A stretch of 64,000 nt of DNA from Symsagittifera roscoffensis (lineage: Eukaryota; Xenacoelomorpha; Acoela; Convolutidae), in NCBI RefSeq assembly GCF_963678635.1, contig NC_087069.1, positions 44,156,688 through 44,220,687 on the forward strand, in the 5' to 3' direction. Position 1 is the stretch's first letter, and the number at the start of each line of letters is the position of its first letter. This document shows, in pieces, positions 23,930 to 33,563 of this stretch. The position numbers were made by a program, and so were the translations under genes. The notes under the pieces are model-generated. The model did not search any database, was not told the origin of the DNA, and worked only from the letters and a program-made list of their open reading frames with translations.

Positions 23930-24265
23930 TAACCCGGGTTGTCAAAAAATTCCTGTCATTTATGACAAAAATGCTCATCGTACTTTTTCATACAATTTCT
24001 TAGACCAAAAGTATGAAAGTAGCAAAATAAGCATTTTTCCATCCTAGGAAATTTTATAACAAGCATTTGTTCCATACTCTGGAACTAATTTTAAAGCTTT
24101 TTTATCACTATCTTTCTCATCAAAACTGTATGAAAATAGCATGATACGCATTTTGCCATACTATGAAATTGTATGACAAGCATTTTTTCCATACTATGAA
24201 ATTGTATGATAAGCATTTTTTCCCTACTATGAAACTGTATGATAGGCATTTTCCATACTTGTGAA
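23930..24265. repeat. Tandem ATGAAATTGTATGA-AAGCATTTTT repeat, MITE remnant
   Basis: Begins with AACCCGGGTTGTC, like the end of the 14.86-kb MITE. It then has three or more copies of a unit of about 36 bp containing CCATACTATGAAATTGTATG and AAGCATTTTT (about 24155-24260). The right terminus is missing. Confidence 0.6.
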
Positions 24266-24975
24266 AGTTTATTATAGCGATAAAAAAATTCAATTTAAAT
24301 TTTTGAGCAAAAGCAGGCAGTCGCTAATGAAATAGTACAAAATAAGCCAAACATAAGCCATTACAGTTTGGAGAAAACTAGCAGTAACAAATTGACCCAA
24401 AAATTGGGAAAGGTTTTGCTCTATGGAGAAGATTTGGCTAAAAGAAATGAAGTGATTTTAGTATTTGCTAGTTGAAGGAAGCAAAGTTGTTCTCCTCCTT
24501 ATTATTTTTGCAGTTGATCACTCTACTCTGCCTTTCCCTCAAATCGACAAGTTTTTAATCTCATTTCCAAAAAAAACAGTAGTTTTTCACAGAATTTTTC
24601 TACCCGAATAGCTATTATTTAAATTTTCTTGTTTTTGGGTCATTTACACGAAATAATAAAACCTATGAGTGAAAAAGTTTACAAAATCGAACCTGGTTTG
24701 CGGTTCTTTTTTAACTCAGTTCAAAATGTCGACGAATATTGATATAAACGGCCAATCAAAACTTGAAGAGACTATAATTTTTCAGCTGAGCATTAAAAAA
24801 CGACTATAGGCCAGTTTTCAAACAAAAACTAGCCAAAGATCGAACTTCGTCCCCGTGCAACTGAATCGTGCAAAAGAAAAAAAAAACGTGTCTGCCAGTT
24901 CAATCTGCACGCTAGCCGATGTCTCAGTAGAACGATTTCGATCTCTAAAAGCTAGCGGAATATCAACGGGGTGTC

Positions 24976-24979
24976 ACGA
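24976..24979. other. Target-site duplication ACGA (left)
   Basis: ACGA immediately precedes the left LTR and is repeated at 43892-43895 directly after the right LTR. Four-base duplications are typical of part of the Ty3/Gypsy group. Confidence 0.85.
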
Positions 24980-25389
24980 TGAGTTAGGTCTGGGGTGTAT
25001 AACTCATAGAGTAATTTCGGATAGGGTACACCGTCTGCTCGTCACGCTATCTTATTTTCGGCCGGATAGATTCGTGCAACTTCTTAGTCTAATACCGATC
25101 CTAATCTTACTCTTATACTATCTAGTCTCAGGTTGTTTAACTAGTCTCTGCTAGGCTCAATAGATCTAGGGTATACTGGTTTATTGCGGCTGCTGAAGTG
25201 CTCGGGAGAGTCCAACTAATTTCTAAGTTAAATTCAAATCTCTCTGGTGCTGAAATTACAAGTAACTTCAGCACTTACAAATAAGTGGGTTGTTAGTTAG
25301 ATGGATCATGATTGGTTAATATTAAATACTTTACATTGGTAAAACATTTAATTTATCCAATCATAAAATATAGTTTAGATCAGGTTCCA
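24980..25389 (-). repeat. 3' LTR of the giant element
   Basis: 410 bp; in element sense it starts TGGAACC and ends AACTCA (TG...CA). It contains AATAAA (complement of 25180-25185), a likely polyadenylation signal, and an 8-bp-stem hairpin GTGCTGAA/TTCAGCAC at 25247-25274. It could terminate host transcripts because it is in gene-sense orientation. Confidence 0.95.
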
Positions 25390-25396
25390 CCCATCC
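25390..25396 (-). other. Weak polypurine tract candidate
   Basis: The minus strand immediately before the 3' LTR ends CCCGGATGGG; only GGATGGG is purine-rich apart from one T. This is a poor polypurine tract, and the true plus-strand primer may be elsewhere. Confidence 0.35.
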
Positions 25397-27009
25397 GGGT
25401 TTTACAGAGTTTTTTAGAACAGTTCTTCTGTAATTCAAGGATGGATGATGGACGTTGGTATTTGGCGAACATCATTTTTCTTTTGTTTCCTTTTTGTTAA
25501 GGAAGTTCCAGGGAGCTGGAGTTAAGGACACAAGACGTTGTGTTCTTCTTGTGACAACGACTGAGTCTCTGCAACAGCATCAATTCTGGTTTCAGAATGG
25601 TTGGCTATGTCAGGTTTTTCTGTTCTTCGGAGAGAACTTCTTTTGTGTTTGATCTAGCTTGGGAATGGCGTGGAGATTGTGCGTGGAGGGGATGCCTGGT
25701 TACTCGGATCTGTACGTATACTTGAACATCGAGGTGGTCATTGGTCTAGTTCAATGAAGTCCTTTTCTGCGAAGTCAAGTCGTACTCTAAATCCTTTGAG
25801 TTGTGATTGTGAGCGGCATATCGATTGTAGTTGGTCATTCTCTCTCGAATGTAGTGAGGTCGTCTTGTCTTTTGATGTTCGTCCTTGGTGTTGTATTCTG
25901 ATCTATATATTGCATCATGTGATTTTACATTTTATAAAACTTTTATTAGTTTAGTATTTTTTTAATAATGATTTTTGTTAGTTGTTTTCACAAAAGCTTT
26001 TTGTTTTAGTTCGGTTATTTTGAAGAGTTACTCACCCTTGAGTAGCTCTTATTAAAAATAAAGGTGTGGTCACAAAGCGTGGATGTAGCGCGGTGGGTTA
26101 GGCCGGCTATAGAGCATGCTCAGGACGTCCTTTCCTGGTGGGTTAGGCCAGGTGTGGGAGTATGATTTCATGCGGTTTTTGTGAGGGGTCCTGTTATGTG
26201 ACAACGTTTTATGTTGGGTTTGTTGTGGTTTTACTTATGTTTTGTTGGTTATGTACTTTTACTAAAAATCAAATTGTTTGTGGTATGGGTTTGTCTTTCG
26301 ACTTTTTTGTGTTTTATTATTTCTTTCTAAGACTTTGTAATAGTCTTCAAAAGAATAAATTATCCAGTTTTAAACTGGGTTAATCCGGTTTGGGTACCGT
26401 TGGTTTCCTTTTCTTAGTCATGCTGTTATTCTAAGATTTGTGGTATTTAGTAAGCTGCGTTGGTTAGTTTTGTTTAGTATATGATTCCTTTCCAACCGGG
26501 TTAAAGGAAAGTTTGAAACATGTTATTTTATGTTAGAGTTGTTGAGTGTGAAAACTTGAAACTGAAATTCATTATTTTAAACAATTCTTCGTGGGCGAGC
26601 TGTGCGAGTGTGGATAGAATTTCTGTGCGAATGAATGAAAATATCAAAAGGTTAGTACTGCAATTGCATTTTATTAATTTACTGCATAGAATTTGGAAAT
26701 TTACTGCTAGGTATGGGGGAATTTTAAGATACAAATTTTCATCATATGTAGATTTACTGCTTTTGGGGGAAAATTAATATTATAAATTAATTTACTGCAT
26801 TGGTATTATATTTATTTAATTGTTGGTGCAAAAGTTTAATAGGGTCTTAAACAGTTTTGAAGAAGTTTGCTATTTTTTATTTTTCTTTTGTGAATTTTTC
26901 AGATGATCGAAGATGAAGGCTAAAAATCTAAAGAAAACATGAATAAAGAATGGTGAGTTTTTCAATATTTTAATTAGTTAGTAATATTCATTTAATTCAT
27001 ACTTACCTG
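25397..27009 (-). other. 3' non-coding region of the giant element (1.6 kb)
   Basis: Between the ORF597 stop and the 3' LTR. No open frame of note on minus. It is unusually long for a retroelement 3' region and may hold export or splice signals; none is recognisable. Confidence 0.5.
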
Positions 27010-28803
27010 TTAGTCGTCGGGGAAAAAACCGTGGGGGAAGATGTCGTGAATTAGTTCTGAAGTTGTTAGTAGTTTAGCTAAGATGCGGATGATATTTTTA
27101 GTTTGAAGCAGTGGCCAAAGCAATTGAAGTGCCTTAATAGTGGTTAGTTCTTCAGTGCCTACTGCAAACTCATAAGGTGTGTTTTGGATTAAGTTATATA
27201 ATTTGTGGTTAAATTTAGTATTGTGGATGAATTCTAAAATTGGGATTTCTATAGGCTGTACAAACTCGTGCGGGATAAGGAAGGGTCGGGATTCTTCTGC
27301 GTTGAAGGTCTTGGTGATGGGGCAGAAAATGTACATTTGGGTTATGGGGTCATAATTACGGAGAATACCATGGAGGTTAGTGTCTTTAATACAATATGTG
27401 AAATTTAGGAAATACGGTGAAGTGTATTTTGAATTGATGAATTGAAAACGATGGTGTGGTTGTCTAGAGGGTGTGTGGAGGTCAAAGTGATTTTGGATGA
27501 AACGATAGTAACTGTATGTATGTGTTTGTTTAGTTCGCAACATAATATCGTGTGAGCAGTGTAAATCTCTTTCGTGTGGTGCAAGGAAATGAAAGGTTAG
27601 TGAAAAGATTTGGAAGCGTTCTTTAAAACTTTCGTATGCTTGTGTGTTTGTTAGTGCTTCTGAAATAATGTGATCAAACTTTCGGTCGAAGATGTTTAGT
27701 GTAAATACATATGGTGTCTTGATGAAAAATTTCTCGGTGATTTGTGGATTAGCGAAGCGATCGTCATCTAAGAATTGATCTTGGTTAGCTCTGATGATGT
27801 TGTGATCGTAGTATTCTAGTGTATATTCATTAGCTCTAGGTGCAGTGTGTATTTTTAGTGATTTTTTATATCCAACGTAAGTAAACTGTCTAGCGGTGAG
27901 TGGTGTAGTTAGTCGATATAGCATGTCTTTGTTTCGGTCTATATCGATGGAAGTGTTGGTTAAAGGTAAGCAAAGAGGGTTAGTGAAATGGTAATATGAG
28001 GTCCAAGAGAGAGTGGGCATTAAAACGTATTCGTCTACAAAGTTGCGTGTTTCGTTAGCGTCATGAGGGGTGTTTAAGGTGTATTGTGGAAATGAGGGTA
28101 AAGTGATAGCTAAAAATTCTCTAGTGTTAGTATGCTGGGGGTGGTTGATGTATTCACGGGCTGTTCCTGGTTTTGCTGGGAAAGGATGGTTGGGGAATTT
28201 TCTTTTAAAAGTGCGGTAAGCTCTATTAGTGTTGAGTGAGGATTCAGTTGATGTGGATGATGGTGCTAATGATTCAGTATAATTTGAAGAGGGTGTAGGG
28301 GGATTGGATGAATTTGTAGTGGAGGAGATTTGGTTTAGGGTCGGGGTGTTAAGGTGGTAGGGTTGTTGTTGAAGGGTAATAAAATTATCTAGCTCTGGGG
28401 AGATTCGGGGGGTGTCTGGAGATGATTGGTCAGAATGGTATGAGGAGTAGGTTGGGGTAACTTGGGAAGCATAAGAGGGTGTAGGAGTGATTGGGTCAGG
28501 GTTATTTGACAATATGGGTTGAAAAGGAGGTTGAGAAAAATGAGAGGGGTTATGAAAATTATTGGATGGAGATGGTTCTGAGTCGGCAAATTCATCGGGG
28601 GTTTCAATATTCGGGTTATTTAGCTGTGAGATGGAGTATAAAACTGAAATTTGTGAGTTAGTGTCGGAATTCATGCCTGATGTTACATTGCTAGATGGAA
28701 AATCGGGTGGCGGAAAAGCAAAAAGTGGTATTATTGGGATTGAAGAGGTAAGGTTGGTTGGATGGGAATTTGATCGATGGAGTGATCCAAGTTGGCGGCT
28801 CAT
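27010..28803 (-). CDS. ORF597: unknown protein of the giant element
   Basis: 597 codons from an ATG that overlaps the Env-like stop as ATGA (28803-28800). Residues 1 to about 200 are low-complexity, rich in Ser, Thr, Pro and Asn. The rest looks globular, with many aromatics and histidines and a hydrophobic segment near the C-terminus (LQLLWPLLQ). No signal peptide, transmembrane anchor, zinc knuckle or enzyme motif was recognised. Codon use is as A/T-rich as gag-pol, so it belongs to the element and was not recently captured. The intact length in a young insertion implies function. The 4-base overlap suggests translation by termination-reinitiation after Env, or a separate spliced mRNA. Role unknown; a structural or regulatory protein is possible. 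Confidence 0.85.
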   Translation of the reverse strand: MSRQLGSLHRSNSHPTNLTSSIPIIPLFAFPPPDFPSSNVTSGMNSDTNSQISVLYSISQLNNPNIETPDEFADSEPSPSNNFHNPSHFSQPPFQPILSNNPDPITPTPSYASQVTPTYSSYHSDQSSPDTPRISPELDNFITLQQQPYHLNTPTLNQISSTTNSSNPPTPSSNYTESLAPSSTSTESSLNTNRAYRTFKRKFPNHPFPAKPGTAREYINHPQHTNTREFLAITLPSFPQYTLNTPHDANETRNFVDEYVLMPTLSWTSYYHFTNPLCLPLTNTSIDIDRNKDMLYRLTTPLTARQFTYVGYKKSLKIHTAPRANEYTLEYYDHNIIRANQDQFLDDDRFANPQITEKFFIKTPYVFTLNIFDRKFDHIISEALTNTQAYESFKERFQIFSLTFHFLAPHERDLHCSHDIMLRTKQTHTYSYYRFIQNHFDLHTPSRQPHHRFQFINSKYTSPYFLNFTYCIKDTNLHGILRNYDPITQMYIFCPITKTFNAEESRPFLIPHEFVQPIEIPILEFIHNTKFNHKLYNLIQNTPYEFAVGTEELTTIKALQLLWPLLQTKNIIRILAKLLTTSELIHDIFPHGFFPDD

Positions 28804-31418
28804 CGTGGGCTAAAAAAATTATTATTTTGAGATTGAAAAGCGGTGGTATGGGGTTGTTCAATAATTTGTTCATAAGTATTATCATCGTGTGATTGATGTG
28901 TCATTATATGTTGTACGGGACTTTGTGATGTGGTGAGTCTAAAATTTGGATTATGTGTGATTGCTAAATTTCGAAAATTTCGTGGGACTAGGGATAGTGG
29001 ATGGTTATTTGGTAGGGGTGGTAATTGTGGTGCCGTTGTCTGTGTGTCGACATTGTTATGTTCTTCGTCGTATGTATTTTGTCGTGTTGTTATTTTTGTG
29101 TTATCTTCTTTTATTTGTGCGTCTAAAAGAATTTTGTTTATAGATGTGGAAAAAATTCCAAAAAATCCTGCAAAGAGTATGCGTGCTACGCTTGCTTGTC
29201 TGTTTACTTGTGTGTGTATAGCACATGTATTGTAGATTCCTTTTAAGAGTGAAAAAAGAAATCCAATAAAGTTAAACATTGCGTATAAAATAGTCAACTT
29301 TTCTAAGATGTAGTAGGGCCATCCTAGAAAATCGAGGATCTCATTTTTGAGTGTAACAAAGCTAAAAATGTTGATTGGTGATATATCTTGGGGACGGTAT
29401 TTTTCGCCGTTTAGATATATATAATCTTTAATGTCTTTAAAATATCCGCTATAGTCTTGCGTGTAGATATCGGCAAATCCTGCGGTTTCTGCAAGTTTGC
29501 GTAAATTTTGGTCTTTTGATTGTCTTTGTATAGTGTCCATTTGTGTTAATAATTCTTGGAATTGTTGTGTTCTAATGTGATGTTGAATATCTGATTTTGA
29601 ATAGATTCCTATTGATTGTAAGTCTATATTTGGATTTCGAGCAATAGCGCGAATGCTTTCTGGTGAAAATTTTTTGAGTGATTGCATTAATGTGGGGTAT
29701 GGAGTGAGAAGGTAATATTTATTTTCATCAGGGTTTAGTTGTACTACATTGTGGCTATTTTCTGATCCACATGGGACTGCGGTATCCCAGAAATAGGTTC
29801 TTCGTGAAAGTGTATCCACGAAATGTACTTTATTCTTATAAAAGATAGGGATTCTTTTATAACATCGTTTATCTTCAAAAACGTATAGTGGTGATACTTT
29901 TTTAGTACAAGTATAAAACCATAAGATGTTTCCTTCGTAGTCTAAAAAATTTGATCTATTTCCTGATAATAAGTATCCTGCGTAGGGTATTTTTAATACT
30001 GCTAGTGCAAGTGATTGTAATATTTGTGTTCGTTCTAATTCGCATAGTTGATGTAGTGTTTCTAATTCGGAGAGTGACATTTCTTGAAAAATGCGGCTAA
30101 TTGTATAGTCTAGTTTCATATCCAAATGAATATCATAGTGGATATTACCAAAATATGTAGTATTCATTAGTGATAATTCTTGTAAGCGTGTGCTTCTGGT
30201 GTCATAAGGTTTTAGATGTCCACCAGGTTGTCCGTTGCTTTTTTCAAAATTAACTGGTATATAGGATGTTCCTTCGTTTAGAGGATGACCTGTGGCGTAT
30301 GGGTCGATTTTTACTTTTCCAGTGGTCATGTCGAATCCTTTTTCATATTCAACTAATATTTCAGAGTATTGTGTTCTGTGAAGTGGATTCCTGTATTTAC
30401 ATGCAAGTTCTGTTTCTTGATATATTTGAAAACGTGTCAATTTATTTTCTATATTATCTATGTTTCTAAAATCGGAACTTAGTTTGCGTGATGGATGGAC
30501 TTGTTCATATGGAATTGATTGTATGAAATATTTTTCGTGAAATTTTATCATACGAGCGTGTATTTTTGCTACTTGAAATGTTGTACATGTGTCTTCGGGG
30601 AACCAAACAATTGTTGCTTGTGTTCTTGTTGTAGGGTCGCAATATCCTTGATCATTTTTACAAGGTAGTCGGATTCCTTGATAGATCATTGTATTATCAG
30701 ATAAATCTCGTGTGAGTTGTATTTTTTCGAGTTGTATTTTCCAATCGAAAAACATTATTTCTTGGTATCCTTTATTTTTCGTGTCTGCTTTGCAGTTTGA
30801 TGGGTTATTTATACCAATGTGTGGTATCCAGTGTTTATCATGTAGGTCATAGGTTAATCGTCCGTGTGCGCCGTTATACGGGTATTTTTCGTCTAGTTTT
30901 ATATGTCCTTGGTGTCTTTCAAGTTGTGATTGATGTACAGAGTCTGAAAAAACTTGAAAATTAACTAATTTTCTTTGGGAGTTTTTATTTTGTGTGATGT
31001 TTAGTCTAAGTAATTCATTTTTACAATCGTCGGGATTGAGATGTAAAAGACGTTCTATATTACTTTGATAGAATGATTCATGGTCAAGTCGGTTTTTGTT
31101 TCCGTTCGAGACTTGTGAACAATGTACTTTCTTTTCGGAAAATGTTGCTGTGAATTTATAACCTGTAACTGTTGTAGCTCGGGCTTTTGAATAGAGTGTT
31201 GCTATTATATCTGTGGTTTCTATAGCTTGTGGTTCTGTTTCACATTGTGATACTTGATTTATTGCATATTTGTGTAGTGTTTTTTGTTCATTTTCTTCGC
31301 AATCGTAATGTGTTACTAATAAATCTTGTGGTCCTGTACGAGGGGAAGGGTTTATGTTTTGATTTGAGGCTACTAGAAAAAGGGGTTGGAGAAAAATTAA
31401 TAATTTTAGAATATACAT
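28800..31418 (-). CDS. env: Env-like membrane glycoprotein (872 aa)
   Basis: Begins with a clear signal peptide (MYILKLLIFLQPLFLVAS). A large cysteine-containing ectodomain with several N-x-S/T sites follows. A hydrophobic membrane segment lies at about residues 708-735 and a second hydrophobic stretch at about 746-766, with a polar tail of about 100 residues. The block CELERTQ (459-465), GYLLSGNRSNF, then WFYTCTK, CYKRIP and a TYFW..PC run resembles the central region of glycoproteins of chuvirus-like mononegaviruses and related env genes in some invertebrate Gypsy elements. It does not look like the furin-site F-type Env of classical errantiviruses. The start overlaps the end of ORFX by 13 nt. 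Intact and probably functional, implying possible infectivity; inferred only. Confidence 0.78.
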   Translation of the reverse strand: MYILKLLIFLQPLFLVASNQNINPSPRTGPQDLLVTHYDCEENEQKTLHKYAINQVSQCETEPQAIETTDIIATLYSKARATTVTGYKFTATFSEKKVHCSQVSNGNKNRLDHESFYQSNIERLLHLNPDDCKNELLRLNITQNKNSQRKLVNFQVFSDSVHQSQLERHQGHIKLDEKYPYNGAHGRLTYDLHDKHWIPHIGINNPSNCKADTKNKGYQEIMFFDWKIQLEKIQLTRDLSDNTMIYQGIRLPCKNDQGYCDPTTRTQATIVWFPEDTCTTFQVAKIHARMIKFHEKYFIQSIPYEQVHPSRKLSSDFRNIDNIENKLTRFQIYQETELACKYRNPLHRTQYSEILVEYEKGFDMTTGKVKIDPYATGHPLNEGTSYIPVNFEKSNGQPGGHLKPYDTRSTRLQELSLMNTTYFGNIHYDIHLDMKLDYTISRIFQEMSLSELETLHQLCELERTQILQSLALAVLKIPYAGYLLSGNRSNFLDYEGNILWFYTCTKKVSPLYVFEDKRCYKRIPIFYKNKVHFVDTLSRRTYFWDTAVPCGSENSHNVVQLNPDENKYYLLTPYPTLMQSLKKFSPESIRAIARNPNIDLQSIGIYSKSDIQHHIRTQQFQELLTQMDTIQRQSKDQNLRKLAETAGFADIYTQDYSGYFKDIKDYIYLNGEKYRPQDISPINIFSFVTLKNEILDFLGWPYYILEKLTILYAMFNFIGFLFSLLKGIYNTCAIHTQVNRQASVARILFAGFFGIFSTSINKILLDAQIKEDNTKITTRQNTYDEEHNNVDTQTTAPQLPPLPNNHPLSLVPRNFRNLAITHNPNFRLTTSQSPVQHIMTHQSHDDNTYEQIIEQPHTTAFQSQNNNFFSPR

Positions 31419-32542
31419 GTGTATGATAATCCTGAGTATGGATTATAAAATGTAATGTAACCAATTGTGTTTTTGGTATATCTGTCGTATTTGTATATTA
31501 CTTCAGTAGTTATAAACGGTGGTGGTAGTGATTGAGCTGTTATGTTAGGTGGGTTTAATGGGTAGGGATGTTGGGTAATATTATTTAACTTAACTGTGAT
31601 TTCAAACTTTAATTGTAAACTGTTTTGTTGGAGTATTTGAATATTGTGATCACGGATATCGTTGTGAATATCTTGGCGATATTGTAATCTATTAAGTGCC
31701 CAGTTATGAAGGCGGTTACTTTCTTGATGTTGTCCAAATAGTGGTGGAGGTGCTGTGAATGTATTCCAATCTAATCTTAAAGGAATATTTATTGATGATT
31801 GTTCTCGATATCTGGCGTCGAGATTATTTGGAAAATTTAAGTTAAAGGGTAGTGGTGAAAATTGACTTGTTGATGGTGTTGATGGTAGTGATAATGTTTC
31901 TGGTAGTGATGAGGATGTTGTTGTATCCGTAGAAATATCTATGGGGTCATTGACTAAATTTGGTTCACCTTGTGTAAATGAATGTGTAGTCCAATATGGC
32001 AGTCGTGATGTTAGGTTTGGGGGGTTAAAGGGATTTTCACGTATTTGTTCAGATGTTGGTGTTGAACCTAAGTAGTCTGAAGGTAGACTTGAAGTGCTTC
32101 GTTGTGAAAAAAGTGTAGGAGTTTCTGGTGTGATACCAGTGGTGTTTTCTGGAGTGGTTTGTGTTGGGGATTGAGGTATATCAAAATGAACTCGGGGAGT
32201 TTGAAAATTTCTATTTCGTCGAGGATGTATAATTTGTCTATTTATTTCTGTAGTGTTTTGGTTTTGACTAAGGTTTCGTATTCTACTTAGTTCTTGTGGT
32301 AGTGTTGGGTAAAGATTATATGTTGGTTCACTTAGAGGTGCTTGTCGTTGAACTGGTTCTAGTGGTTCAGATAAACGAGCGTGCCGTTCTTCAAAAGTGT
32401 ATGGATTGTCTTGAAAAGAAATTCGTGTAGATGTTTGATTATTTTGAGTAGTTGGAGGTGGTGTTGGATTATCTTGGGATGATGTCGGTGAAGACTGATT
32501 CTGTGACTGTTGGGTAGCAATTTTTGATGGATTTTTGAATTG
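31406..32542 (-). CDS. ORFX: 378-codon open frame with no ATG
   Basis: The minus-strand frame is open from just after TAA (32545-32543) to TAA (31408-31406) with no stop and not a single ATG codon. The product is Gln/Asn/Pro/Thr/Ser-rich over the first 200 residues and more ordered toward the end (DWNTFTAPPPLFG, then a polar helix-like stretch). It overlaps the Env-like start by 13 nt. Chance persistence of 378 sense codons in such A/T-rich sequence is unlikely, so it is probably coding. p62 stops just upstream in another frame and does not overlap it, so simple ribosomal frameshifting is excluded. Splicing from an upstream ATG or non-AUG initiation is required. In-frame CAG acceptor-like triplets occur in its first codons. 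Confidence 0.75.
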   Translation of the reverse strand, partial: QFKNPSKIATQQSQNQSSPTSSQDNPTPPPTTQNNQTSTRISFQDNPYTFEERHARLSEPLEPVQRQAPLSEPTYNLYPTLPQELSRIRNLSQNQNTTEINRQIIHPRRNRNFQTPRVHFDIPQSPTQTTPENTTGITPETPTLFSQRSTSSLPSDYLGSTPTSEQIRENPFNPPNLTSRLPYWTTHSFTQGEPNLVNDPIDISTDTTTSSSLPETLSLPSTPSTSQFSPLPFNLNFPNNLDARYREQSSINIPLRLDWNTFTAPPPLFGQHQESNRLHNWALNRLQYRQDIHNDIRDHNIQILQQNSLQLKFEITVKLNNITQHPYPLNPPNITAQSLPPPFITTEVIYKYDRYTKNTIGYITFYNPYSGLSYTCIF

Positions 32543-32547
32543 TTACT

Positions 32548-32736
32548 TTAGTGGGAAAGTTTATGTTTATTATAATATTCTTCTAAAAAAAGAATTAGAA
32601 AAATTGTTGCTAGGGCAAATGTGATGATTGCTTTCTTTATACATTTACATATTGTCAAGATGAGGGATGATAAAAATGTTATGAAGATTACAAACAATAA
32701 AAAAATATCAGTTCTACTGAAAATTGTTCGTATCAT
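32548..32736 (-). CDS. p62: small hydrophobic protein of the giant element
   Basis: 62 codons, ATG overlapping the stop of p76 as ATGA (32736-32733). Two hydrophobic segments (about residues 10-30 and 38-52) are separated by a basic CKCIKK turn, with a charged C-terminus: a small double-pass membrane protein in form. Size and layout are viroporin-like, but this is only an analogy. The tight overlap with p76 supports translation coupling. No homologue recognised. Confidence 0.55.
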   Translation of the reverse strand: MIRTIFSRTDIFLLFVIFITFLSSLILTICKCIKKAIITFALATIFLILFLEEYYNKHKLSH

Positions 32737-32963
32737 TTAGACAAGTTGTTAAAATCGTACCTGTGGATATATTCAAGGGTTTTGGAAAGTTGGAGGAATA
32801 GTTCGAGTATTGTGTAGAAAATTAAAAAAATGTTACAAAAAATTATTATGATTATTAGAAAAGATTCAATGATATCAAAAAGAAATATTATAAAGGCTTG
32901 AAGTATTGAAAAAAAATGTTTAAAATTTATAAGTATTTGAGCGACTGTTTGAGAGAAAAGCAT
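32733..32963 (-). CDS. p76: small hydrophobic protein of the giant element
   Basis: 76 codons from an ATG at 32963, strongly hydrophobic (Ile, Leu and Phe-rich) from about residue 17 to 60, with a polar end. It probably spans a membrane once or twice. It lies 600 nt after the Gag-Pol stop and overlaps p62 by four bases. Very A/T-rich codons inflate hydrophobicity, so a chance ORF is possible. The paired overlap with p62 and intact state argue for a real product. Confidence 0.55.
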   Translation of the reverse strand: MLFSQTVAQILINFKHFFSILQAFIIFLFDIIESFLIIIIIFCNIFLIFYTILELFLQLSKTLEYIHRYDFNNLSK

Positions 32964-33563
32964 TTAAGAAATGATCTCTTGGTCGAATATTTTTTGCTGT
33001 TTGAGGCGATTTTCTAGTGTGGTCGAATTATTTATTCGTTTTTTGACAAGTGGGTTGAGTTTCGTAAAAAATTGTTGGGGGCAATTTTCATGGTGACTGG
33101 GAGGTCGTCTTTTTCTTTATTTTTGTTTGTCAAATGATCCGGGGTATGGTGAGATTTTTATACTTTAGGCTAATTAAAATCTTCATTTTGTTACTTTAGG
33201 CTAAGTTATCAAATTTGTTTTGGGGGTATTCGTGGTCTGAGTTGGGGAAATATTGTTGATCTTTGGGTTATTAGATAAGGGAGGGGTACGGTATTATGGT
33301 GATATTTATTTTAGTTGTCAAGTTGGAGTGGTTTGCTTATTATTGACCTGGAGGTTGTAAAGTTATAGTTAGAGATGTGCCTGGAGTTCTAGATTATTCG
33401 TCTAATTGATCTTAGTTTGAGTTAGAGAAAGTGGCGGATTGGATGAATCCTATTGGTCTATTTTGAACTAGAATTATTGCGTACTTGTGAGCATGTTATT
33501 TTGAAAAATGGAAATGAAAAATGTTATGGAGGTTTCAAGATTGTGAAGTATAAAATCTTAAAA
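32964..33563 (-). other. Spacer between Gag-Pol and p76
   Basis: About 600 nt without an ORF. It contains two direct copies of ACTTTAGGCTAA (near 33163 and 33193). It may contain splice acceptors for the downstream ORFs. Confidence 0.45.

Noticed and set aside
23930-24265. CRISPR-like array (short repeats with spacing)
   Set aside because: Units are contiguous and imperfect, with MITE termini, in a eukaryotic intron.
24855-25154. Plus-strand ORF in the left LTR, and its twin at 43429-43656
   Set aside because: The shared tail is simply the LTR read in the antisense direction; it appears twice because the LTRs are identical.
28562-29235. Plus-strand frames opposite Env and ORF597
   Set aside because: Antisense shadows of A/T-rich genes with no start context or homology.
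32548-32736. Stop-codon read-through or frameshift from p62 into ORFX
   Set aside because: p62's frame stops again (TAG) after about 60 codons, and ORFX opens only after p62 ends in a different frame, so neither mechanism reaches it.
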